From Anarhynchus alexandrinus (taxonomy: Eukaryota; Chordata; Aves; Charadriiformes; Charadriidae), in NCBI GenBank assembly GCA_008711295.1, contig VUYV01000512.1, positions 237,336-301,335 on the forward strand: DNA of 64,000 nt. The letters are read 5' to 3'. The notes under the pieces were generated by a model, which made no database searches, had not been told where the DNA came from, and saw nothing but the letters and a program-made list of their open reading frames with translations. Both the position numbers and the translations under genes were made by a program. This document shows, piece after piece, positions 1-18,800 of this stretch (the stretch's first letter is position 1; each line of letters begins with the position of its first letter).

Positions 1-2
1 AC

Positions 3-7062
<7,060 letters not shown>

Positions 7063-7154
7063 AGCGGCCGCCCGCTCCGCCACACACCTCGCCGCCCTTC
7101 ACTTCCGGCCCCGCCGACTTCCGCTTCCGGCGGCCGNGGAGGGGGGGAGGGAAA

Positions 7155-7196
7155 ATGGCGGGGGCGGAGGGTGTCCCCTCACCGCCGAACCGGTCC
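7155..7196 (+). other. possible divergent first exon (speculative)
   Basis: On the plus strand an ATG inside a YY1-type motif opens 14 codons (MAGAEGVPSPPNRS) followed at once by a consensus splice donor GTGAGT (7197-7202). It faces away from GOSR2 within the same CpG island, as the first exon of a bidirectional partner would. No downstream exon was identified, so it could equally be a non-coding promoter-antisense transcript or chance. Confidence 0.2.
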
Positions 7197-7302
7197 GTGA
7201 GTCTGTCAGGTGCGCACACTGGGATCGCAGATTCCCATGGTGGTCGGTGAAGATGTTGTCAGCTGAGGCAGCTGCCTTTGGGCGTTCGAACTGCATCCAC
7301 TT

Positions 7303-7828
7303 CATAGAATCACAGAGTGGTTTGGGTGGGAAGGGGCCTTAGAGACCATCCAGTGCCACCCCCTGCCCTGGGCAGGGACACCTCCCACCAGCCCAGGTTG
7401 CTCCAAGCCCCGTTCGACCTGGCCTTGAACACCTCCAGGGATGGGGCAGCCACAGCTTCTCGGGGCAACCTGCGCCAGGGGCTCACCACCCTCACAGGAA
7501 AGAATTTCTTCCTAATATCTCATCTAAATTTCCCCTCTTCCAGTTTAAAACCATTCCCCCTCGTCCTAAGGCTCCTCTCCTGGATCAAGAGTCCCTCCCC
7601 AGCTCTCCTGGAGCCCCTTTAGGCACTGGAAGGGGCTCTGAGGTCTCCCCGGAGCCTTCTCTTCTCCAGGCTGAACCCCCCCAACTCTCCCAGCCTGTCC
7701 TCCCAGCAGAGGGGCTCCAGCCCTCGCAGCATTTCCAGGGCCTCCTCTGGCCCCGCTCCAACAGCTCCGTGTCCTTCTGCTGTGGGGACCCCCCGAGCTG
7801 GAGACAGCACTGCAGGGGGGTCTCCAGA
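7303..7828 (-). mobile_element. CR1 LINE, about 530 bp 3' end (type 1)
   Basis: On the plus strand it begins with the reverse-complemented tail 'catagaatcacagagtggtt' and runs through the ORF2 C-terminal remnant. In the minus-strand frame at 7619-7810 the CR1-typical words LEKRRLRGD can be read. The insertion sits about 100 bases outside the GOSR2 CpG island and in the same orientation as GOSR2. It is 5'-truncated and non-coding. Confidence 0.93.
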
Positions 7829-8746
7829 AGTCAGGTCATCTCTAGAAGTCTAGGGGACTAGCGCACATGGAGATGCAGATACTGAGCAGGAATTAAGATG
7901 AATCCTGCATCTAGGCATCCCTTCTAAAATAGCTGTTCCAGCGCTTTCAGCATCATAACCACCTTCTATGGACCTTGCCTAGCTGTGCCATTCAGTCTTT
8001 CATTTTCGTAGAACTACATTAACTCCAAAGGCTTGTTCACAAGTGGTTATGGTCAGCTCAGGGCATCCATTGTCCAAATAGCTTTGTTTTCTTAATAATC
8101 CTGGTTTTTCCCCTTACCTTCAGATACACTAAATTCCCTAAATTCCTCTGTTGTTTTTCACGGGGCTGGCAGTTTAGGCCTTGCTCTGGGGTTGTCTGAA
8201 AGCCTGCTTTCTGTTAGGTCATCTGTACATAGTTTCTTAATTGTTTTGACCAGAAAATCAACAACAGCTGAAGCCCCAAACCTTTCTTGTATGTGCTGGA
8301 CTACAAAACCTGACATGCTTTGTGGTCGTAGTCTGCTGAGCCACCTGAGCTCCTGCAACCTTTCAACTCTATGGGAGAATCAGGGAGAAGGTGGATTGTC
8401 AAAAAAAGGGTGGGTATAGGCCAGTTAGTCAGGGCACCAGGACATTAGAAATGCTGATACAAAAAATGATTGATTAAAAAGCTAAAATTAGGATTGTAAC
8501 TCATTCTGGTCAGTGTACTTTAATGGAAAAGAGTTCTTGCCAAGCAACACGACTTCATGCTAACAAGACAATGAGCTTGGTTGGGAAAAATTGGGAAAGA
8601 TATATGTTCTGTAGAGCATTCAACTTAATAACACAATATCAGTCATTTAAAAATTAGTAGGAGTAGCCTCTGCTCTCATGGGTCAGGCAAGCAGGGTACT
8701 CGGTTCTTTCCTTCTCCACTATTTCTTCCCTCTCTTAAGCGCTGTC

Positions 8747-8812
8747 TTGGAATCATTTAGGTTGGAAAAGACCTTTAAGATCATCGTTGAGTCCAACCAA
8801 GTCCAACTTGCA
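8747..8812 (-). mobile_element. CR1 LINE tail fragment (type 2)
   Basis: 'ttggaatcatttaggttgga', 'aaagacctttaagatcatc' and 'gagtccaacca' match the reverse complement of the second CR1 3'-end type in this window. Only about 65 bases are recognisable. Confidence 0.75.
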
Positions 8813-9795
8813 TCTCAGATGATGCATGAAACTTTCTTTGTCTGCCCTGCCCTGCAGCAAGCCAGGCCTCTGGCAAAAGATTATCCCCTCGATGTCTAAT
8901 GGTAACTCATACCACAGGAATCACAGCGGTCTAAGAATAAACAGTGTATGAATAAAAAACATTCACTGCAGCAGTAACAAATACATTCAGTCCTGTTTCT
9001 TTGTTCTCCCTTATCTGAGTCATTACACCCTGTTTTCAAACACTTTCTGGAAATAAAGAGGTTGAATGAAAATAGATGCCGGGATTTCCCTCCTGACCAG
9101 GGCTTTAAGAAGTATCACAAGAGTTTTGATGAAGTGGCAAGCACTGAAACGCAACAATGAATTTCTGTTCTTTTGTGAAGAAATTGATTTTTGCCAGAAA
9201 CAACATGCTGCAACCAAGCGTCTGTTCTTGTTAGACTTCAAGTCCTTCCAGGAGGAGTCCTTCAGCAAATTGGCTCATTTAGACACAACAGCCAGGAGCA
9301 TGGAGAGTAAAAAAAAAAAGGGTTTTGTTCAAGGAAAGCCTCTGTATTGTAAACAGGATAAAAGGGGATGGAGAGAGTCACTTATCACTGTCTAATGTGT
9401 CCCCAGGTCATTCCTGTGTAGCACCTATTGGAGAAAAAGGATTTCATATTCACTGCTCTCTTAGAAACCCCCAGCCAACTGTGGGGTTTTTCTCTATCAA
9501 ACGATCTACAGACAGCGTGTGCATCCAACGGCGGCGTTCAAACCCCCATCGGTGCATTCCCCATTGCTCTCCCCTGGCTTGTAGTTTAAAGCCTTGCAGC
9601 ACCAAAGGGAAACCTGCATCCTTGTAGGGTCGCCTTTGTTCTGCCTGTACCAGCCCGTTTTCCCCTCACAGCTATGGGACTTTGTTCTCTCTCCCAAAAA
9701 ACAGACCCTTATGCTCTATTTAAAACCAGACCCTAATAAATGTGTCTCTAAACATGATCCCAACAGGCATAGAAACTCTCTTACCCCCTCCTATC

Positions 9796-9830
9796 TCCCT
9801 CCCTCCCTCCCTCCCTCCCTCCCTCCCTCT
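9796..9830. repeat. (TCCC)n microsatellite
   Basis: About eight perfect tetranucleotide units, all pyrimidine on this strand. Such tracts are length-variable and can adopt triplex-type structure. It has no CR1 attached. Confidence 0.95.
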
Positions 9831-10759
9831 CTTTTTCGGGCACACAAAGTATTCCCTGGCTGTTTGCATGCTTTCTTGATACTAATAACTGTGGCTTTAA
9901 AAACAAAGGAGTGCCGAACCTGAGGGCATGCCGCAGAGGCAAGACATTTAGATGAATGCTTGATGGAGACTCCTCACTTAGTCCAGCTGCAGGCCATGGG
10001 GCTGCCTGTCCCAGCTCTGACAGACTCCCTTACACAAGCCAGACCTCACAGCACGCCTCTCAGCATTTCGAGGCTGTGGAAGAGGAGAAAAAGAGAAGGG
10101 GAGACACGACAAGAATGTCGGAGACTCATCTATCAAATTTCTTGGGCTGTTGGGTGATGTGCTGGACCCAGGTCTTCCTGGGCAGTAAGCTTTTTAAAGA
10201 CACATTGCACCTTCCTTGTCATCTTCCCAAATTAAGAATGTTTCTGTACTACTACCATGATCAGCTTTGAGACTGATCTGTGGCCAGAAGAGTCACAAGT
10301 GCTTGCACCAACATTTCCTTCTTCATAAACATACCAGGTAAAGGGATACACCAAGGGTGGAGAAGGTCAGGCCAGTGGAAAAAGAAGTCAAGCAACATAT
10401 CCACAATTTCACTAACTCCCTCCCTTCTACAATGACACCAGGAAAATATGATAGAAATAGAGATAGAAGGAAAAAAAATATAAAAACCACCCAGTGGTGA
10501 GAAACACTGCAGCATCCCCCAGACGCAGGGATCTTTGAGACACAAATGGCTGGAGGTTCGGAGAATATCCTGAGGGAGTATATGTGCCTCATGCTTTTAT
10601 TCTTCCCTGGGTGACAGCCACAGATCACTGCTGGAGATGAAATACTGACCTCGATGGATTTTTGGTGCATGCACTACATTGGCTATGTTTGGTGCCTCCA
10701 TGCCTCCATTGCAGTATATTGTCATCATAATGATTAAACATGGCTCAGTTCTCCATGCA

Positions 10760-11104
10760 GGGCTTATAGTGGCCTTCCAGTATCTGAAGGGGCTTACAGG
10801 AAAGGTGGAGAGAGACTTTTTACAAGAGCATTTAGTGATAGGATAAGGGGTAATGGCTTCAGACTGAAAGAGGGGAGATTTAGATGAGATATGAGGAAGA
10901 AATTCTTTACTTTGAGGGTGTTGAGGCACTGGCGCAGGTTGCCCAGAGAAGCTGTGGCTGCCCCATCCCTGGAGGTGTTCAAGGCCAGGTTGGACGGGGC
11001 TTGGAGCAACCTGGGCTGGTGGGAGGTGTCCCTGCCCAGGGCAGGGGGTGGGACTGGATGGTCTTTAAGGTCCCTTCCAACCCAAACCATTCTATGATTC
11101 CATG
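10760..11104 (+). mobile_element. CR1 LINE, 345 bp 3' end (type 1)
   Basis: Runs from 'ggcttatagtggccttccag' through 'gggaggtgtccctgcccagg' to 'ccattctatgattccatg'. Closely similar to the copies at 20437 and 41033. 5'-truncated within the end of ORF2. A 168-codon minus-strand reading frame over 10794-11300 is mainly its antisense shadow. Confidence 0.95.
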
Positions 11105-12657
11105 TTTCTGTGACTGAGATCCTTGTGCCTTGTCCCTGCTGAGCACATCTCAGTTTGACCTTATCAATGAAATTCAGAAAACAGGAACAGAAGAGCCTCC
11201 TCCAACAAAGCCAAGGAGGAAGAAGGGGCAAGAAATGACATTGCCTTCCCCAGTCAATGATCAGATGAAACTGCAATAATCCTGCCAACAAATGCAGCAC
11301 CTTGCATACATTTGCCCAGCATCAGGAACTTGTTAGGAACTTCAGTTGCCTTCTACGGAGATGGTATTCCCCCCTTAATCCCAAATCCCACAGCAATCTC
11401 TGGGTCTGGGTCTTAAAAGTCCTGGTTTTGTAAACCTGAATTTATTTACTGGGCAGCCCTGTTTAATACATAAATGTATAAGGACAAATTCTGTTTTGGC
11501 ACTAATGTAGCCCTGAACTGTATGCATAATTTAACACTTACATAGGAAAATCTTAAAATATGTGAGCAAAACCATGCGCTATTATCCTGATTTTTCCAGG
11601 GGTCGGTTCCCTGACAGTCAGTCTCTCTGAAATGTGTCAGGTTAAGAATTCCATCAGAGTTAGACAAAATCATCAGCTGCTTTGAGAAATTTTAGGCACA
11701 GATCTTTTACGTGCTGCTCTTTTCCACTGAATAAACACCCATTTGCTAGGTCTAATTTTGGCAAACTGATCCAGATAACTATACTGCTTTGTTCATTAGT
11801 TTGATAGGTTAATTCTGAACTGCGTTCCAAGTCAAATCTGGGTGTGAATCCTCCTCATGCTCACCTTTTGTCAATATGGGGGATCTCAAAATTAAAAAAA
11901 AAAAAAAAAGTAAAAATCGTTTTCATCTACGTTTCATCAACTGGCTAATCCAGGCATAAAGAGATGGACGTGCCGGGCTACCTCTCCCTGCTTCTCACGC
12001 GCTGGACTGGATGCTCCAGGGGCTGTGATATGTTTGTTGTTAAAACAGCCTGACACAAAGAAGCCCCGGGAGCTGCGTGCATCCACAGGATAGATGTCTT
12101 CTTCTGTCAATCCAGCTGGAGTCCCCCAAGAGGGAAAAGTGGATTGTCTGTATGGGTGAGGGGAGGGTGGGGAGAGTCCTCTAAAGAATGTCATAGAGGA
12201 ATTTTCCTAAAACCTTCTCCAGTAATCTGAACAAAACCTTACCAGGTCTTTTGGCATTAACGGAGGCCAGGAGAAAGTGCAATGTCTGCATGCAGTCATA
12301 AAAGATGCAATTTGCTGTTTGGTACAGCCTGGTACCTCCTGTGCCAAAGAGTCCACGGTAGCCAGCTTGATTGGGTGTTGCTCAGATAGAGTGTGATGAG
12401 AGGAGTGGGGTGCTTTTCAGGCCATTTTCCAATGCCCCGGGGAGACTGGTGCTCTGCTCAGAGGGTCCCGGGAATTTCTTATAGCCCAGTAAACTGTGGG
12501 CTATAGTGGCAGGAATGTATAACGTAGGCTCCAGACAGGCATCTCTTCAGGGAGGTTTCTTTTTACCAAGTCTGCGCTCGTCATCCAACCATCCAACCAT
12601 CCAATCCAGCCCTATCACCGACTTTTCTGGTGCTTTTGCAAACTTTCTTCTTTGGAA
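11105..12657. other. intergenic DNA
   Basis: No recognisable gene. It holds a poly(A) run near 11893-11909 and a short CCATCCAA-type tandem around 12585-12605, just before the next CR1. Confidence 0.6.
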
Positions 12658-12986
12658 TTTATAGAATCATAGAATCGTCTGGGTTGGAAGGGACCTTTAA
12701 GACCATTGAGTCCAACCATCAACCCAACACTGCCCAAACCACCACTAACCTATGTCCCTCAGCACCACCTCTGCCCCTCTCTTAAACACCTCCAGGGATG
12801 GTGACTCCACCACTGCCCTGGGCAGCCTGTGCCAGTGCTTGACAGCCCTTTCCATGAAGGAATTTTTCCTAATATCCATCCTAAACCTCCCCTGGCTTGA
12901 CTTGAGGCCATTTCCTCTTGTCCCATTGCCTGTTGCTTGGGAGAAGAGACCGACCCCCCCTCGCTACACCCTCCTTTCAGGTAGTT
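12658..12986 (-). mobile_element. CR1 LINE, 330 bp 3' end (type 2)
   Basis: Starts with the reversed tail 'atagaatcatagaatcgtct' and includes 'ccaccactgccctgggcagc' and 'cttgggagaagagaccgacc'. The 3' region reads 'cagcaccacctctgcccctc', diagnostic here of the second CR1 type. 5'-truncated. Confidence 0.95.
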
Positions 12987-14987
12987 AATTTTGCCATCTT
13001 CTCATGAGATGCTTTTGGCACCTGAAAGTAACATAAACCATCTTACGTTGGGGCTGGAAAACACCTGAAGAGGGATGGAGGAGCAGACTGTATCTCGTTA
13101 GCCTTTCTATGCTTTAAGAGCGAGGCGCGCATCACAGGCTGAGAAGCATTGTTTGCATGAGTTTGGTTCAGCTTCCTTGACAGCAGGAGTGGACCGGGCA
13201 CCGATGCAGGCAGCTGGAGCTGCAGATATCACCTTGGAAGTGAGGACACTCCACTGATGCGGTGGCATTTACCTGCTTGCCAGGATGTCTGGAGGGAGAG
13301 GGAAGGTGCCACAGCAGGAGCTGTTAGTTGGAGATCTTATCTCAAGTGATTAGCTTGGCCCTGCTGTACTGCTCTGGTCACTTTTCTGAGATATCTGTCA
13401 ATTTGCTACCTCTATTTCAAATTCAAAGAAGGGCTTGTTTTTCCTAAAGCTTATCTGCTTTTTCTAACCAGACTAGATGGCCTAATTGCAAAAAAAAAGT
13501 CTACCTCCAGCAGCCAACCTTGCACCTCTTAGATTACAATCCAGTCTTCTTCCAGGTCAGTTGCAGTTGCCCACTCCAGTCATTGATTGCACTGGCAGCA
13601 GGGTTTTACTTGCCCCAGTACAAGGCAGGTTTATTTAACAATAAAGGAGATCTGCAAAATTACAGCTACCAGCCTTCACTGTTTTAATGAAATGGATTTA
13701 CTTCATTGCTCCTTCAAGTTTTCCAACGCTGTTCGGGTGACCCAAGCATCCTGGTGCGATTAGTTGCAGCACAGTGCAGCAGCTGGGGCTGTGATGGGTG
13801 GCACAAGAGCTCCAGGTTTCGTTGCACTCTTCATGTGATTTTGGATTGCCCGGGTCAGGAGGAATCCATAATCACTTTAGTCCCTGGTAAACCAGTGTCT
13901 CGTGAGACTAACCAGGGGTCTTCACCTCCCTGGTCGTGCTGCCCACAGCCAGGGCGGCTCCGCTGACAGCGAGCGATAAGCCCAGCAAGCTACACTGAGC
14001 ACAAAGTGCAAGTGAAAGGTGCGGGAGTCTGTGGAGGAGGTGGGAGGGCTGAACATGAAAGGTGACCAACGCATCATGAAGAGATTAATTTTTTCTTCTC
14101 ATTTTTGGAAAAGTACCTGAAATTCGAGATCATTTTCTGTTGGCAGTATCCATCACTGAATTGGTGGTAGCTTACTATCCATGTGGATCTGAATTTCCCA
14201 AGAGATAAAACTTCTGCTGGGTGATTTGATGAATTATAAAAATTCTATAATGTTATACAATTATATACTATAATTATATAATTCTAGAATATTATAAAAC
14301 TGTGCTGGTAGCAGGCATTCACACCTTATCTCTACCTGTCCAGTCACAGATCTTTCTGCATCACTTCCCTGCACCCTCCAAACCAGGTCAGTTCTTTGTT
14401 CACAGCAAGTGATGCAAAATCAGCCTCTCTCCACTGATGGCAAAAGGCTTCGGTGCATTTCCACGGGCTGAGACTCTTCTCCCCGGTGTCCGTATCACAG
14501 ACCGGTTGGGAGAACCACTCGTGCTTCCCCAAGCCCACTTCACTTTCCTGCTACAGCTGTTGTAAAACACCCGCTTCGCAAGCATTTCAGATGCCACAAG
14601 CTTTGCTTCCATGATTATGAGTTAAAACTAGAAATATGACATGTATTTTTAGGGAATCTTTATACTAGAAAGAAAAATATCTTATTGTTTTTATTGCAAA
14701 TGCTGAGGTTCGTTCCACTGGCCTGTGTCAGCTAAGGTGATCTGTCAAACCTGTGTGTGAAAATAACATTATTTCAGTTGTAAGGCTGAGCACAAGGATG
14801 CTCACGAAGTCTCCACTTTTTCTCTGAATCACTACCCATCTGTCTGAAATGAGACAGAGGAAAAGCAGAAATAAAAGTGGCATCATTATGTGATTAGCAG
14901 CCACGTCACTCTCAGCAAGGGCAGCTGTGTTTGCCAAGACCACGTTAAGGACTGTGTGCTGGCCCTGACGCTCAACCTGGTACAGAT

Positions 14988-15521
14988 TTGCCATGTAAAT
15001 CTCGTTGCCTCCTCCTAACCGGGATTGCTTTATTTCTGTCTGCAGCAGCAGCAGGTCCACTCCTGCGTTCTGGCAGCTGTGATGTCAGAGCCCAGCCTTT
15101 CGGGTGCTCGAGCCACCGCTGCTCTTGTCCACACTGCCGGGCTAAATGCGTAAGGGCTGGAGTATTTGTCAAGCAGATGCAAGCTCTTTCTTACTTGGCC
15201 GTGAGCAGAAAGGACGTGGCTGTGGGTCCAACGCTGCCCGCGTTGGAGCGTGGCTCAGCTCGGGGTCCCACACTGCCTATGGTGAGACTCACTGAGGCTC
15301 AGCAGGAGACCACCGTGGCAGTACAGCTGACTTGGCACCGGGAGATCACATTTTCCTGCAGAACCACTAGCTATTTCTTCCCGCAAAATGGCCATGAGGG
15401 TAGCCAGCGACAGCATGCCTGCCTTCCCCTCTCCATCACCCCCTTGGGAAGTGGGGATGCTCTTTTCGCCACACTGCCCCAGAGTGGGAGGTTGCTCGCT
15501 GGAGTTGAGGGCTGGAGCTAG
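14988..15521 (+). other. unidentified 177-codon reading frame with signal-peptide-like start
   Basis: I do not recognise this protein. The predicted N-terminus has a basic start, a hydrophobic core and an Ala-rich end (MPCKSRCLLLTGIALFLSAA...), followed by a Cys-rich segment (about residues 30-55). The rest is low in recognisable structure. No Kozak-like context, promoter or homologous exon is evident. A frame this long can occur by chance in 64 kb at this base composition, so coding status is doubtful. Confidence 0.12.
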
Positions 15522-15824
15522 AACTTGGTCGGCAGCATCCATACATGGGTGACTCAGTCACCGTCTTCTGCCCCTCAGCAAGGTTTCAGCCCTGTGGGTG
15601 CTACTGCACTTAAGAGTTGGGGGGAGAAACAGAGCAAGCACAAGGGCAGGAGAAATCCTTTGAGAGGGGAAGCCAGGACCATTAGCTCTGTGAGCAGCTA
15701 GAGACCAGTGGTGGACTTGGAGACTGAGAGGTTCAGCACCGGTCTCCAGCTCTTCTTCAGCTGCTGAGAGCTCCTGGATGTTCCCAGTGAAAGACAGGAT
15801 GGGCTTAGTTTTGGACCGCTGGTT

Positions 15825-15859
15825 AAAATATCTATAAAAATATCTATAAAAAGTCTATA
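15825..15859. repeat. 12-bp tandem, about 3 copies
   Basis: Three imperfect units of 'aaaaatatctat' type follow one another. A simple short tandem with no evident function. Confidence 0.8.
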
Positions 15860-18800
15860 CGGGGTAGGAAGAACTCAGCAAAAGGAGAGAGATGGTGACT
15901 GCACAGGTTGACCAGAGCACAGGAACACATTTCTGCAGTGTGGGAGCTTGTTCCCACCTGTGGTCTTGCTGCCAGTGTCCATATATGGTCCTGTACAGCA
16001 ACACTTCACCTTCTTTCATCATTATACTACCCACAGATATCAAAGTGCTATCAGTTTCTTTGTTGGGGAATTTGAGGCAGGAGGAGACCCAATCTGTCTA
16101 ATAGTAGACTTGAGGGAAGGCTAGACCACAACTCTCTTGTCCCTGCTGCTCTGACCACTGGTCCCCACTGGTATCTCCTCCTCTCATTACTGAGGTGCTG
16201 AGTATACCCACAGCCCTGAACTGGTACGCTTTGCCCAGCTGCAAACTGGGAAGAAGCAGCACTGCAGCTCCTCCCAGAGAGCTCAAGGAGCGGCAGTGCC
16301 TCAGGGCACTCAGTAAATGAATAAAAAAAACAGAGTCAGAACTGATTAGGGAGCTCAGGTTTTGGCTCGGACTCTCTAGAGCCTCCAAGGCATTGCAGAG
16401 GCTCAGAACCTCATTACTTCTATAAAGTGAATTCAGTAATTAGCTCAGGTCAAAAGTTTATGGCTTGGAGACTGCAGCTGGGGAAATGGTTCCTCCTGGA
16501 CGTCAGAAACCAAACTGCAGAAAGCAGCGGTGTTGGCATCAAGGCAAAACACCTAATCGAGGATGCTGTAGATGGGACTGTCTTGATGTACAGTCTTATC
16601 GGACAGAGAGTGTTTCAGAGCTGTCCCCTCAGAAGGATATACATCACACTTGGAGAAGTAGACAGGACATTGCCACAAATACTTGTGAACCTGGGAATTG
16701 CCGAACCGGGTGGGTTCTGGTCTAGCCGAGCCAAAATCCTGCCATGGCCAGAACAAGGTTTTTCAAACAAGGCTGCAAGTAACTGTTTCAGGCTCTATCC
16801 CCGTTGCCTCCAAACAATCTAGCTGAAGAGCAGCCGAGACCCAAAGTGGTGATTCATTCTGGTGGGATAGTGTTGTCATCAGTTTAAATAACTGATCTCT
16901 CCTTCAGTGTTTCCATGTTCCTGGTTTCAAAGATAGCCCAAAGCAGTAATTCTCCATCCTTGATTCATCTTACATACAAAAGCCTTTCCCTGGCTGAAAA
17001 CTTTTTATTTTCCAATTTTATGTAATATCCCCCAATGATATGTTATGAGACAGGAAAGCCCAGCATCATTTGCTGTTTAATCATTTTGATTATGTTTTTA
17101 ACAAATTACCCGACTCCCAGACTATTAATTTTCCTTATAATGATCAGACCTCCGGGTCTCATCCCACTCTTAGAGGCCTTTGCCATTCTGCGACATCCCG
17201 TGGGATGCGAAGTACGGATTTCCAGCGGTCAGAGCTGCGCTGCTGAGCCCTGATGCGGCACTGGAGGATTTTCCATCCTAGCCTTTACCTGGGATTATGC
17301 ACCCTCCCACCCTGCCCATTTCGAGACCGCAAGGCAGAGATTGTACCACGGCACCCTGTCTCCTTTCCCCTTGCCTGACTATGCCAGCGAGAAAGTGGGA
17401 CGGGGAGGAGGGAAGGGAGGGGCTGAAGGATTAAACAAGACAGACCAGAAAGCCTTGAATTTTTCCCCTAATACTCAGCCATTTAATGACTAGTTTGATG
17501 ATAAGCATGAAATTAAATAGACAAAGAAAATTCTCTCATGTCTAAGAAGTCAGCAGATAATTAGGCTTTGATGGGGACATTCTGAGATACTTTCTGCTTA
17601 TTTTGTGAGTCCGATTTAATGCTGTGGCTGCCTTGGTTGTCCCTGTGGTTGAACTCTGCTGATCCCTCCTGGCCAGGCCATGGATAGGTGCTAGTGCTGG
17701 CTGATGCCTCCTTTATTCAGGGAAGTGCGAGTCCTCTGGAAGAAACTTCCTCAATAGGGAAAAGCTTTCTGTTCCTCTCATTTTCCATTTCCCATGTTCT
17801 TCCTCTTTTAAACTCTTTATAGCTCACTTCACCCAGAGCAATATTAACATAAAGCTGTACAAAGGATTTGGCATGCGTATTTTGACTTCTCCCCTTGTGA
17901 GGGTAAAACCAGTAGCAGCAGTGTGAGGAACAAGTCCTTCAGCAGCTTTGAAACTCAAACGCGTTGTTTCTGTAGCTATTTATAGATGTAAGTGCTTTAT
18001 TTTAAGTCCAAAAACATTGAGAGCCAGAAAAGAATGAATCAGTACAAAGACTCAGACCCAAAACTGCTAGCTTCAAAGGTCTGAGGACTACCTAGATTAA
18101 AAAAATCATTGCACACCACATAGTGTGTGAATTCACAGTAACCTGGTCCCTCCCAGGGTAACCATAATTTAAGCCCTCCTAAGTGCCCGGAAAACAAATT
18201 CCTTTTCTCACATGTAAGCGCTCCTAAAGATATGTTATGCTTTATTTTCAAGCAAAAGCCACTGGCTCATTGTGCTAACACTTCAAGCCAAACTCACCAA
18301 GTGCAGGCTAGCTCCCAACCAGAAGCCATGAAATCATGGGCCGTACAAGGCCACCATCAGGTGTTTGCCAGGAGCATCTCTAAAACCTTGAGGTAGGAAA
18401 GAGGTGATTAAATGAGGGAGAACTAGAAAATAGGGGAGACGCGGAAGGAAGGGAAAGGCATAAGAAATGCCTTTTGCGAAGCAAAAGGGGACAGCCTGCC
18501 TTTTGACACAGGATTTAAAAAAACAAGGCAAAGTTGAGTGTGTGAGAGAGGAGAGGTGAACCCGAGGCTGCTGGGGTTTTCACAGTAAACTTTGGTCTTG
18601 GAGAAAAGTAGGAGGACTGCCTGGCTCTGGCACACAGCATCAATAGCCAGGTGTCATCTGAGAGCGCAGAAAGCACAAGTTTTGATAAAGTCGCCATCCC
18701 TAAAACAGCATCTCTCCAGGTTTTGAAAAGAAGAAGTTCTCATTCCATTTAAAACATTCCCAAAATGACAAATCTGATTGACCCCATTGACAAATCAGAC

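Larger units (their letters stand above)
7829..10758. other. intergenic DNA upstream of GOSR2
   Basis: Contains a small CR1 fragment (8747-8812) and a TCCC microsatellite (9796-9830). Several short reading frames exist, but none shows recognisable domains or splice context. The remainder looks unique. Confidence 0.7.

Noticed and set aside
10794..11300. 168-codon minus-strand frame
   Set aside because: Mostly antisense CR1 sequence; the same words recur at other CR1 copies.
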